DNA of 64,000 nt from Chamaea fasciata (Eukaryota > Chordata > Aves > Passeriformes > Sylviidae). Positions 38,086 to 48,269 of the stretch are shown one piece after another (positions within the stretch are counted from its first letter, which is position 1; the number at the start of each line of letters is the position of its first letter). The position numbers and the translations under genes are program-made. A model generated the notes under the pieces. The model ran no database searches. It saw nothing but the letters and a program-made list of their open reading frames with translations, and was not told where the DNA came from. The stretch is taken from the NCBI GenBank assembly GCA_029207755.1, contig JARCOQ010000005.1, positions 61,763,414-61,827,413 on the forward strand. The letters are read 5' to 3'.

Positions 38086-38139
38086 CTGCATAGGTCCCAC
38101 TCTGAGTGTACTCTGCGTAGGTCCCACTCTTAGTGTACT
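38086..38139 (+). repeat. 27-bp tandem duplication, two copies
   Basis: Unit 38086-38112 is followed directly by unit 38113-38139. The two differ at only two positions (A/G and G/T). This near-identity within strongly eroded CR1-like sequence means the duplication is much younger than the host repeat. It probably arose by slippage or unequal exchange. Confidence 0.9.
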
Positions 38140-38422
38140 ACTTTTGCAGGAGCAAGAGTTGTTGACTGGAAGGTGATGGCAAATACTCCCATCTCAGGCA
38201 ACATGTACATGCCAATAATCAGGAGGTAGCACAGCCATAAATTTTAGTGCCAGAATTGGGGAGTTTGATATTGATGCCTCTTGACTGTTTCCAGCTGGGT
38301 ACCTATGCTGATATATATAAGCTTTTGCAGCTGCATTAACTGCAGACACCACTGTCAGCATCACCTTGTAGGACGCTTGCAGTGAGATGCTCAGTTAAGT
38401 CCTTCCCTTGGGAGATAGAGGC

Positions 38423-38442
38423 TTTTTTTTTTTTTTTTTTTT
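38423..38442 (+). repeat. Poly(T) run, 20 nt
   Basis: An uninterrupted T20 on the + strand, followed by a short pyrimidine stretch. No retrocopy body is recognised next to it. Confidence 0.95.
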
Positions 38443-39083
38443 GCTTCTTCTTTGAAAGGAGTGCTTAAGGCAAGGATCTCAGTGTTCTCCACAAAATAAG
38501 AAAAGCAGCAGAGATCCTAAGAACTACCATGTAGCTGAAAGTCTTCAGTTTGGCAGCATGAGGAGTTAAAAAAGAAATAGGGGGACGTTTGTACCGAACT
38601 ACTTGGACGTGTCTCTTGTAGCCATAGCTGTGGGGAGCAGAAACTGCTGAGGACTGGGCTGTTCTTCCCTTCCAGACAGTGCCATAGCTGCTGCTCCCTC
38701 ATTGTGTGTAGCAGGAACAGGCTCAGTCACCCAGGAAACTCCAACCCCGAGGTGTTTTGCATCATTGTGTGTAAAACCCACGACATTGCTGACCTCAGGG
38801 CTGTGATGGCGGATGTGAAACTGGGGAGATGCCTCACTCTAGCTGGTAATTCCGGCTGAAAGATGTGGTTCCTCAACCTTTCTTTGGTATTTAAGAGGTG
38901 TCCCCCTGCCTCTCTGAAAAAAAGTTAAACCCAAAGTACCCCAGCCAGTCTCACTATTGTCATGACAAGGATGTTCTTCATGACTGCACGCACTGAAGGA
39001 TGAATTCAAACAGTAAAATTAAAGCTGATGGTGGAAAACAGTGGGGAGGGCAAGCCCCTGCCCAGCTGGCTCACTCTTCTTCT

Positions 39084-39105
39084 TCATGAGGGGCGACCCT
39101 CATGA
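39084..39105 (+). other. Perfect 9-bp hairpin with GNRA tetraloop
   Basis: The left arm TCATGAGGG (39084-39092) pairs perfectly with CCCTCATGA (39097-39105) across the loop GCGA. GCGA belongs to the GNRA class, which makes RNA hairpins unusually stable. In a + strand transcript the next pair outward would be a U-G wobble. The stem is too short for a microRNA precursor and is not followed by a T run. A protein-binding or structural role is possible but unsupported. Confidence 0.6.
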
Positions 39106-40063
39106 GATTTTACTGCAAACATTTATTTTGAAGGGCAACAAAATGCATCCCTTCTTGTGTGGAATATTAAACGTTGACATTAAGTAATAATTTAACGGAT
39201 GTTAAAAGTTTTCAGTGAATAATACATGGGCTTCCCCAGTGAGCCTCAGATATCTAGGGAAGAAACTCTCTTGCTGCCCCTCTAGGTGAGAGCAAGATGC
39301 CTTGTGGGTGCTGCAGCAATAGAAACCCATTGGGTACCTGCTGATGGAGAGCAACCTGCCCTCTATTCTCAGTGGGAAAGCATTACAAGCGTCACAAAAT
39401 TTGTTTTGCATGTTGGCAAAATTTGTCCCCATTTCAAAAGAAGAAAAAAAGAATTCAAACAAACTAGCCCTTTGAAAGTAGTGGGACTATTAGATAGTTC
39501 TGGTTGCTTTTTTCTGCAGTTTGAGAACAGTGCCCTCCCTGCCAAACACACTTGCTATCACTAGTATTTTCTTTTTGCTTATCTGTGCTGTAACTGTGCC
39601 ATGTTTTCCTGGTGACATTTCATACCTGGTTTTGAGACTCTTTGTTTTGCTGCTTATGCTTTGCTTTTCAAAAGGGATGAGAAAATTCAACCTTCCAAGG
39701 TACAAATAAGCCTCTTAGCCTCATAGTATCAAAAGAGTGATTAAAGGAGAATTTCAGGTCCTTTTTCTGGTTGACTTTCAGATCATTTTCCAGTTTTCCA
39801 TTTTTCTAAGTAATTCCTAGATCCCACAGTTAACTTTCTCGATTTCTCAATTGATTGGAGCATTGCTAAAACACAGAGCAAGACTGGCAAAATGGGTCTG
39901 TGAAAAAGCACCCCAGTGAATTAATAGATAGCACAAGGTGGATGTTACCTAAACCCAGCACACATTCAGTTCCTTGCAGGCTTCCAACAGCCATATCAGT
40001 GGCATTTCTGCCATTTAGTCAGGGAAATTCAGGCACATGTACAGCCAGTGGTAGCAATGAGGA

Positions 40064-40091
40064 AAATGTCTAAATATATAAAAAGACATTT
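40064..40091 (+). repeat. 8-bp inverted repeat, AT loop
   Basis: AAATGTCT (40064-40071) and AGACATTT (40084-40091) are exact inverted copies around a 12-base AT-rich loop. A further AAATGTCT lies about 40 bases downstream. Such short structures are common by chance. Confidence 0.6.
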
Positions 40092-43000
40092 ATATACTGG
40101 TCCCGATGCTATTAGGCCAGCAAATGTCTAATTTCTGAGGTTTCCCTTTGAAGCGCAGGCTCAATAGCCGGCCTTGTCAGGCGTGTGCCGTTTTCTTTGT
40201 CCTATTCTCATTACTGCATCCTGCCAGTCGTTAATGGGTCACCTTGGAGGTGCTGGAATGTCCCGCCTGAAGACCATTAGTGAGGAGCACACCCGTGCAC
40301 CTGCTTCTGCCCAAAGCCTGCCCTGCAGCGGTGCTGCCCGCACCCATCAGACATGCAGCTTTAATGTGGGACTTGTCAGGATAGAAACCCTGCACCTCTT
40401 GCAGAGTTCCCCCCACCTCCCTGCTCCCCTCTTAGTTTTACATGACCTGGGGGAGGCTGAATGCAAACAGGACCAGACCTGCCAAGGGTCAAAGAAACGA
40501 GGCAAATCAGGAAGGCAGACTTTTCCCAGGAGGGGTCGGACTTGCTGGCTGACGGCCGGGATAATGAAACTGCTGGGGAGAAATGTCAGCTTAAATGAGA
40601 ATGTGCAAAAAGCCAGTGATTGCAGCAGGACTAGTGGGCCATGGCCCTTTGCAGGGTAACACGCTGGTTTGGTCTCGCCAGTGGTTAGTTTGTAATGGTT
40701 ACAAGGATGATTGCTTGCCAATGTAAATAGTTGGATAAACAAACATATAGGAGAGTGACTGTGGATGTGAAAACCCCACTCTTTATTTAGAGGATGTGAG
40801 AAAATGTGTAGCTCTAATCACATTTGCTGGGGAAGTGACTGCGGGGGAGATTCGGGTGTGATGAGGAAATGGAAATGTTTGCCTGGAGAAGAGCAGCTGA
40901 GCACTGTGGCATGGGAGCTGGAGACCCTGCCAGAGGGTAGTGCCTTGATCTGTGAGGCCGAAGGGCTTTGGGGCGGTTGTAGCCATGTCACTTCCAGGGC
41001 TGAGGCTGTGGGGGCAGAGCAGTGATTTTCATGGCTGCGGGCAGCCCTGGGGACCCAGCTGGTGAATGTGGGGAGGGGATGCTTTTTTTCCCTTTCCTTT
41101 CCCCAGCAGCCTGGCCAGCCTTTGCACTGAGCTGCGGGGCTTGTGTGGAGCCTCCTCCTAGTGCCTTTCCCTCCACTCGCCCACAAGGGTGATGTGGGGT
41201 GAACCATCCTTTCCCCTTCGGGTTGGGATGCTTCTCTGCAAGACTGGTTGAAAATCAAGAGCAGGCTGAAGCTCAGCCAAAAACTTAGCAGTTGTGTGCT
41301 AAATTTGTAACTACCAGGAGTTAGGGTGCTTTAATTCAGTGAGTCATTGCTTGTTGTTACTGAAGAGTCGGTGGGGGCAGCTCTTCTGGCACAGGTGGCA
41401 GGGTTGAGGTGCAAAGGGGGCCTGCAGCCAAAGAACTGGTCCCTGAGGCATTGAACTGGCTGGAGAGGTTGTAAAGGCATTTTCTCTGAAGAGGACATGG
41501 ATATCCCAGGACGAAACGGAAGAACTGGTCAGGAACAATTCGGTCATCTCAGGAAGGTCCTATGTGCCAGTGGGAACAGAGGCATGCTGCTGCCTGGGCG
41601 CCCTGTGGGGCAGGAGCTGGGGTGCCCCAGCTGTGGAATGTTGGAACGGGCAGGATGGATGTGCTGATGACTGTGTGTTTTTCTCCTTCGATTTCCTGTG
41701 TTAAGACAGGAATACACAGGTTTTTAAATCAGAGCCCTGCTTTCAGTCATCTCTTTTTGCCCCCCGCTGTGGCAAGCGGAAGCTGGTAATTTACTTTCTA
41801 GAGTTGTCCCCAAGTGTGTATAAATAGATGATGTCTGAAGGGAAGTGCTTTAGAGAATGGTGATGTTAGGCTGTGCTTTTTGAGAATTTAGCTGCTGTTG
41901 AAGTACCTGGCATTACTTTACTACAGTTAAAATTTTTGGGCATGGGTAATATTCTTCAGACTGCAGAATTAGCAGTAAGAGTGCCATGGGTCATGTTGCC
42001 AGTCTCTTGCTGGTAGCGGCTTAGTGTGTGACATTGCAGAGAAACCCTGTTAAACTTGAGGTGCAATTTCATAATGTTCAGTGCAAGTGCAGTACTCAAC
42101 AGACCGTCTCCAAGAAGCTTCTGCTGTTGAGTGAATAACTTAATGATTCTCTTTGGGCCTGTTCTTAGCTTTGCAGTTTATTAATGTAAGACCTATTGCA
42201 TTGTTATGTTTTGTTAGGGTCTGGGATCTTGTTGTCTATGTTGGTGGTGTTTTCTATTTTGAGAGGGTACCCAAGGACATCACTGAGAAAAGCCCGTGAA
42301 AAATTGGTGTCATCTGATTCTAGCCTGTACATTAGTTGACCTGCTTCAGATCCATAGGTTTGGTAGGAGACATTTTCAAATGAACATTTAACATAAATAG
42401 TTGCATTCAGAATAAGCAAAGGCTTGCCTGAGCACTCAGTAAACCTATGTTAGATGAGTGAAAAGCAAGATGTAGCACCCTGCAAGACAACAAAAAGGCA
42501 GCATTCATAAAGACTATCATTTTATCCAGTAACATTTTGCATGAAAATTAATTATATGTAAATACATGAAAAGCTTAACTGATGCTCACCTAATCTTCAT
42601 TGCTAATTGGTACTCCAAATAGCTGTATTATGTTTGATAACAGATTGATTGACTACAGCAAAGTTTGTGCATCTCTAGGATAGAGACAATTGAATTGTCA
42701 TTCAGAAAAATGCCATGGTGATTATATCATATCCTGTCGTTCAGAGATGCTTTCTTCAGTATATTGCCTTTAGTTTTCAATGGGTAGCAGTGGGCTTAGT
42801 ATTAACATTGTCATAGTTAACATACAGCCTTTATGTAGATGTAGGAATAGGTTCGGGAGTCACCACATTCTGTACTGCAAGTCAGACTTGAAGACCTGAC
42901 CCACTCCCATCGGAGTGGATGATGAAAACTTAAATTACCTGTCAGCATATTTTCTCTTTTTAATGCTCGGTGGATATCTAAAGCCAGCACATGTAACAGC

Positions 43001-43444
43001 AGCATCCTTAAGATGAGCAAGAAAGATGGAAAACACAAACTTATACATAAATTTTTTTTTGATTCAGTGTATGCTTGCAACTGAGAGGTAGTGAAAAGCC
43101 ACAGGACACAAAGTGCCGCATCTTTGTAGGTGGGCCAGAGCTTCAGTATTCAGACAGGCACTTAATTTTTTTGTTATTCATTCTCCTGTAGAAAAGTTTT
43201 AAGATTACATGGAGTGCAGAGCTCTGGAAATTCCTCAGCAAAGGCAGCAGCAAGAGGATAACAGAACTGTCTAATTGGAGTATTTTTGGCGCTTCTCTAA
43301 ATAATTAACGATGCTTAAGCTGAGCCATTTTGCTGAGATTTTTTTGTCTCAGGAGCATTATATTAGATTCTGAGTTTCAGGATGCCTCCCTCATCATCTA
43401 CCACCCCATCACTTCCAAGGAGGTGGTAAGAGGTGTATTGGGGT

Positions 43445-43486
43445 GAGGGAGGAAGAAAGGGAAAGAGGATAGAAAGAGAAAAAAAT
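43445..43486 (+). repeat. Polypurine tract
   Basis: About 42 bases of nearly pure A and G, interrupted by one T at 43470. Polypurine tracts of this size can adopt triplex-type DNA. It is not next to an LTR, so it is not a retroviral priming tract. Confidence 0.75.
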
Positions 43487-44895
43487 CTGTTCCGTACACT
43501 TTTGTTGTTTCCCTGCTGCTAGTTGTGCCTGTAAAGCTTCCAACTTACCAGGCATAACGAGATCCCAAAGAGGTAAACTAAATCTAATTCTCTGCTTGAG
43601 AAAGTATTTTTCCTGGGAAAAAAAAAATAAATTCTAATGAGCAGCTGCTCCTTCTTAAGCAGCTTGGAAACTTTGGGACCTGCCCTGAAGGATAGTATTG
43701 GCGGATCCATATTCAGTGGTTTGACAGGAAACTGTCTTTTACCATGTGGGCAGGAGTGATCCCATGGGTGAGAAGAAGATATCTAAGAGAAATCCTTATT
43801 TTGTGGTTTTATCATACTAAATGCAGCGTATAGTAAAATCTTACTAGATTGAAGGAGGTTTTAGATAAAAATGTTGTCAAATAACTCCAGTAGCTAAAAC
43901 AGATAGGAAAATAACAGCTCTGTGAGCCATCTGGAAATTGAAACGTATTGAAGATGTCCTCAGATGGCTAATCTGAAGGTCTAATGGGCATGCTTATAAA
44001 TAAAGACATCAGAGGCTAAGCCTTCAAGGATTAAAAATGGGGCAGAAATCAGTCCTCATTTGAGAGCCTACTGCTGAAAGGCGGTGTCAAGGAGTGAAAT
44101 GCCTGCCTGAAAACTGCTGCCTAGAAGGATGGTGGTCATGTTGCATGCAGGATGGTTTGGCTGAATAAGAGCTGGCTGGTGGGTGGCAGGACCCCAAGAA
44201 CTGGGATCCTGCCAAAACCTGTGTTCAGCACTGTGTAGGAAAGTGGTACTCAGTGTAAACGATGTCTCCTAGAAAAAGCCCTGAGCTGAGCATCATTGCA
44301 CAAGGCATGCATTACATGCTGCCAATCCCTTCTCCCCTTGAAAAACCTAATGCACTGGTTCTGTGTTTCTTCATCACAGTGTACATAAAGCTTCTCCTGA
44401 GAAGGTTCCTACCTTGGATCGTCTGAAAAGTCCTCCTGAGCAGTCCCACACATGTGGCAGTGAGTGTCCTTGGCTGCTTGTGATGGTGGGCTTTCAAAAG
44501 GTCTTTTTTTAGGTGTTGCTAGTATGCAAGAAGTGATTTTTGCTTTTTTTAGTCCAGCATTTCATAAACTTGGAAATGAGACTCCAAGAACAAATTTCTT
44601 TTTGACTGCTGTCAAGAAGTTTCAGTAGTTTGTTTATCATATCTGTACCAGCTCTTCAGAGAGCCTTAGAAATGGTGGTTTGGGACGTTATCTCCTTTCC
44701 CAAGCCTCCGTTTGCACTGAAGCAGTATTGTCTTGTTCCCTGGGGATAGCAAACAATGCAAGCAAGTGCTTGGAGCAGATGCTACTGCAAAGGTAACGGT
44801 GCTGTCATTCCTTTCACCTGGAAGTGTACTTGTGATTTTAGGATTACATTTGGGTGAAATGTTACTTAATGTTTATAAATACACCTATGTGCCAA

Positions 44896-44910
44896 TTTTT
44901 TTTTTTTTTT
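44896..44910 (+). repeat. Poly(T) run, 15 nt
   Basis: Fifteen uninterrupted T on the + strand, followed by AATAAA. The AATAAA has no upstream gene that would make it a polyadenylation signal. Confidence 0.95.
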
Positions 44911-45370
44911 AATAAATGTCCTCTAATACAAAACAGAGGGCAGACAGAGATAGCTGAAAATTGCTCATATTATCTTGTGGTCAAAAAGAAACATCCTCAG
45001 TTCCCATGTTTATCAGTGATGGCTTTCTAGTCTTCTAAACACCCATTTTCAGTGGAAAAAATGAAGACACAGACATATGTATCTGGAGGCTAATGCAGTT
45101 CCAGAGCTTGCTGAGCTCCTGGCAGCCACCTCTGTCAGATAATTTCAGACCCGTGCTTTCCCCCAGTGAGTTAGTTCTCAAACCTCTGGAGTCCCTGCCA
45201 TTCTTCAGTTTAGGTCTGTGATCTCAGGTAGTCATTAAGAAATCAGTGGGTTTATATCAGCTGGAAATCTCATGGCAGTTAAAATAGTGTTGGGAGGATG
45301 GGAAAATCGTGAGCACTTTGGGGTGTCGGTACCTCCCATCATAATGACCTGACTGGAGATGGAAAACCAA

Positions 45371-45472
45371 GCTCTGTCTGCCTCACCTCTCTGTGTAAAG
45401 TGGGGATGTCACTGCCCTGAGTGGGAGGCTGGTTGATGTGCTTTGGGTCCTGAGGCATGAGGATCTATGAAC
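45371..45472 (+). mobile_element. MIR-type SINE 3' fragment with tail
   Basis: CTCTGTCTGCCTCACC is followed by TGTGTAAAGTGGGGATG, a degraded CACTGCCCTGAGTGGGAGG and a TGATGTGCTTTGGGTCCTGA tail. This is the order of the 3' half of MIR-type SINEs: the CTGTGCCTCA block, the TGTAAAATGGGGAT block, then the GCTTTGGGATCCT tail of the MIR3-like branch. The 5' tRNA-related part is missing or unrecognisable. Confidence 0.65.
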
Positions 45473-45934
45473 TGATGGTGGTGTATTTGTTAAAATCTTG
45501 TTTATTCTTTCACCAATGATGTGTCTGGGTTTAGCACTGAACAAGCAGTGCATATACATTATGGCTTAACCGTTTCCATGATAACAGAGTCATTAGTTTG
45601 CCATTTTGAGCTTAAGCAATGCCAGCCAACAAGAGTTTTGAAGGCAAATAGTGTTCCTTCAGCCTTCCGTCATCACTGTCCTTCTTCCTGTCCTCGCCCA
45701 CAGACGGGAGCATCTTTTCTATTCTTGATCGTGACATTTGCCATTTCTCAGTCCAGGAATCTGTCATACACTCATAAGAGTAGCCTGAGGAATTATTTCA
45801 GGAGCCTACTTCCTTATCCCCCCGCTAGACTACCTTTGCCATGTTTGGCAGAATTTGCGTATTCAGTTTGTAGAAGTCTAACATGGGAAATTCCCCAGGC
45901 TCCCTCAGCAAACCTGCCCAGGGTTATCTTTACC
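45473..45934. other. Gene-free spacer before CR1
   Basis: A 158-codon + frame (45521-45997) covers most of this spacer and runs into the CR1 fragment on the right, so its C-terminal third is antisense CR1 text. No domain is recognised in the rest. Part of the pyrimidine-rich spacer may belong to the same eroded CR1. Confidence 0.5.
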
Positions 45935-46140
45935 ATTGGAAAAAAGCCTTCCCTAATGCCTGAATTAGATCTTCCTTGCTGCAGTTTGAGTCTGTAAGTT
46001 CCTGTTCTGCACACTGTCATTGTGGAGAACAAATAGGTTTGTTTCTATTTGTGGCAACCTTTGATGTGTTTGCTGACCTCAGAGTAAATCTGATCACTTC
46101 ACCCATCTCTCACAGGTCTAGACCTTGGATTATTCTTCTC
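45935..46140 (-). mobile_element. CR1 LINE fragment, older subfamily
   Basis: The + strand follows the reverse complement of an older CR1. It has AAAAAGCCTTCCCTAATGCC, GATCTTCCTTGCTGCAGTTT, a degraded CTGTTCTG-GTCATTGTGGAGAAC segment, GGCAACCTTTGATGTGTTTG, and the stretch toward GATCACTTC. Order and spacing fit the end of ORF2 and the 3' region. The copy is much more diverged than the one at 58981-59185 and must be older. Confidence 0.8.
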
Positions 46141-48241
46141 CTTGTCAAAGTGTTTCCTTTAGTTAGCTGATCTTTTGCTCCAAATGCAGGCGCAGATTTG
46201 GACTTTTTTTGTAACGTTTTTTTTTAGATATGTATGAGTTCTATTTGGTTGACTGAAGTAGCTCTTGAGTCTTGAAAACTGTCTTTTATAGACTTGGTAC
46301 TATCAGTCAAGTTGCCATTCTATTAATTTCTTATGTCCTTATTTCACAGTCTTGCTGCCCTAAGAAGTCAAGCTCTTACTTTTGAAGGTCAAGGCTTCTA
46401 GGAATATTCTGATCACTTGTTTCCTTTTGAGATAAATGCTGTTTTCTTTCAACTGTTACAGATGACAGCAGTTTATTAGCAAGTGCATCACGGTGTTCAT
46501 GCATAAAAATCATGGGCAAGTGGGGGGGAAACAATCTAAACAAAAAACATCCCATGATCCAGTGAACTCTGGATTTTCCTTCAAAGTCATTGGTAGTCAG
46601 ATGTTACCTGACCCGTTTTCTGTATTGTATTTACTTGAATGTTTGCTTTGCTTGCCAGCCCATTTGCCCAGCAATTTCTGACCTCTATTTAGCACTTTAT
46701 AGTGCATTAACTGTGAGGTCCCTGCAAATGCTCCTTGTCATCAACAGAACTGTGAATCTGTGGTGCACATAGAAAGTTTTTAGGAAGTGGAGTTTAAAAC
46801 CACCCTTCTCATTGATCCAAAAGTCCTTCTCTTTTCTGAAGGAAATAAATGCTGTTCATACTCTGTAGCTCCAAGCCCCTTTCTTGGAGACTTCTCTTCA
46901 TCTTCAGAGTTTCATCAGAAAAAAAAACAGTTTTAGATATTTTGATTGTGATATGCCAGTTGGGGTGACTACTATTATTTAAATTCTTTGATGTTCAAAA
47001 CAGACAACATATGATAACCTCATTGTTAGCTATTCATTAAATGGGGTAGTAAAGCCCAGAGTATTTTCTGGGATAAGATTTTTTTTCTAACGTGAATGTA
47101 GCCAAAATTACATTTTTTTCCCCTGTATTTTTTTCTCATTTGAAAGTGGAGGGTGTTATAACAATAAGCATACATTCAAAAATAATACCATGTGAGGAAT
47201 GCTGATATGTGTGTGGAGTTGCACTTAAATCATTTACCAGACTGTGCAGGTTATAAATGACTCCCTGTCACTCTGAAAAGCTGCTTTTCTACATTTTACA
47301 ATAAAATTATTCACAAGGTCACAGAACACTTGCAAATATTCACAGGGTACCATTCATACAGAATGGCAGGTGAAGAAGGAGTAATAAATAATTACAGGGT
47401 CTTTTCTTTGCCTTGGTGAGTTTGGGATTGGGACACAGCAGCTACCTGGCAAATATAAACTGAGCTAAAAATATTTGCATAAACTATTTGTCTCATGGCC
47501 ATGAATGCTGAACACACTGGGAACCTGTACAGCCTCTTTGAAGATCATGTGGAGCATATAAGGGTAAATATTTAGGTAAAAAATATGCAGCCAGCAATTT
47601 GACAAGATTTAGGTTTGCTGCTCTAAAAGGCAAGTGCTTAAGTGTCCTTGTAATGTGCAGGTGAAAAATCTTGACTTATTTATCCTACAGATTTTAAAAG
47701 AAGTGAGAAGGTTTGCTGAGCCTTTAGGAGGTCTTGTAAATCTCCTGTAATAGGAGGCTTGACTCTACACCAAAGACAGCAGCATGTCCAGGTGCATTTA
47801 TAGAGTGCTTTCATAAGGAATGAGTTCTCCCATGGCAGAAATGAGGGGGAATTTACCTGGGCAGAGGAAGCACAGTGGTCTTCGTGTCTCCCTGTCAAGG
47901 CAACTGATGTCAGAAGCAACAACACAGTAAGCTTAGGGGTGTTCAAAACCCATTTGCATTCTCTGAATTTGCTTGCCTGATTTGGCTACAGGTAGTGCTA
48001 TTTTGGTGCTAGCACAGGAGAGATGGGGCCTCCCAGACAAGTGCAAGTTCCCATCCCATCCTTGGGGTTACGGCTGAATTTTAGGCATGGTGGAAGCCCC
48101 AGGGCCTAGCTCTCCTTGCATATGGGGTGGAGTTGAGTTGGAAGGAGCTTGACACACATAGTGACACTCAAAACCAGACGCTGCTGATTGGCAGGCAGCA
48201 TTTATTTGCAAACTTTGAAGAACTCTGGTATTTATCCTGAT

Positions 48242-48269
48242 TTTGTTTGTTTGTTTGTTTGTTTGTTTG
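48242..48269 (+). repeat. (TTTG)7 microsatellite
   Basis: Seven exact TTTG units on the + strand. A related (TTTG)5 sits in the T/G tract near 23.6 kb. It is likely polymorphic in length. Confidence 0.97.

Larger units (their letters stand above)
38140..45370. other. Gene-free; hairpins and T runs
   Basis: No gene is supported; frames reach about 161 codons (40174-40659, +) without a domain. Structures present are T20 at 38423-38442, a 9-bp hairpin with a GCGA loop at 39084-39105, an 8-bp inverted repeat at 40064-40091, a purine tract at 43445-43486 and T15 at 44896-44910. AT-rich sequence near 42480-42700 might be conserved noncoding DNA. Sequence near 40150-40330 has slightly more CpG than its surroundings but no island. 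Confidence 0.5.

Noticed and set aside
38865..38970. GTGGTTCCTCAACCTTTCTT, reminiscent of a hAT (Charlie-type) terminal repeat
   Set aside because: No matching inverted end or 8-bp target duplication was found, and similarity stops after about 25 bases.
40174..40659. 161-codon + frame in a slightly CpG-richer part
   Set aside because: CpG content is only mildly raised, the opposite strand is open over 131 codons, and no family is recognised.
44896..44916. AATAAA after T15 as a polyadenylation signal
   Set aside because: No upstream coding sequence on the + strand and no GT-rich downstream element clearly placed.
45040..45080. CCCATTTTCAGTGG and GAAGACACAGAC as an inverted MIR core
   Set aside because: Only two short blocks agree and the flanks do not continue the match.
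45521..45997. 158-codon + frame
   Set aside because: Its right part is antisense CR1 sequence and the rest shows no domain.
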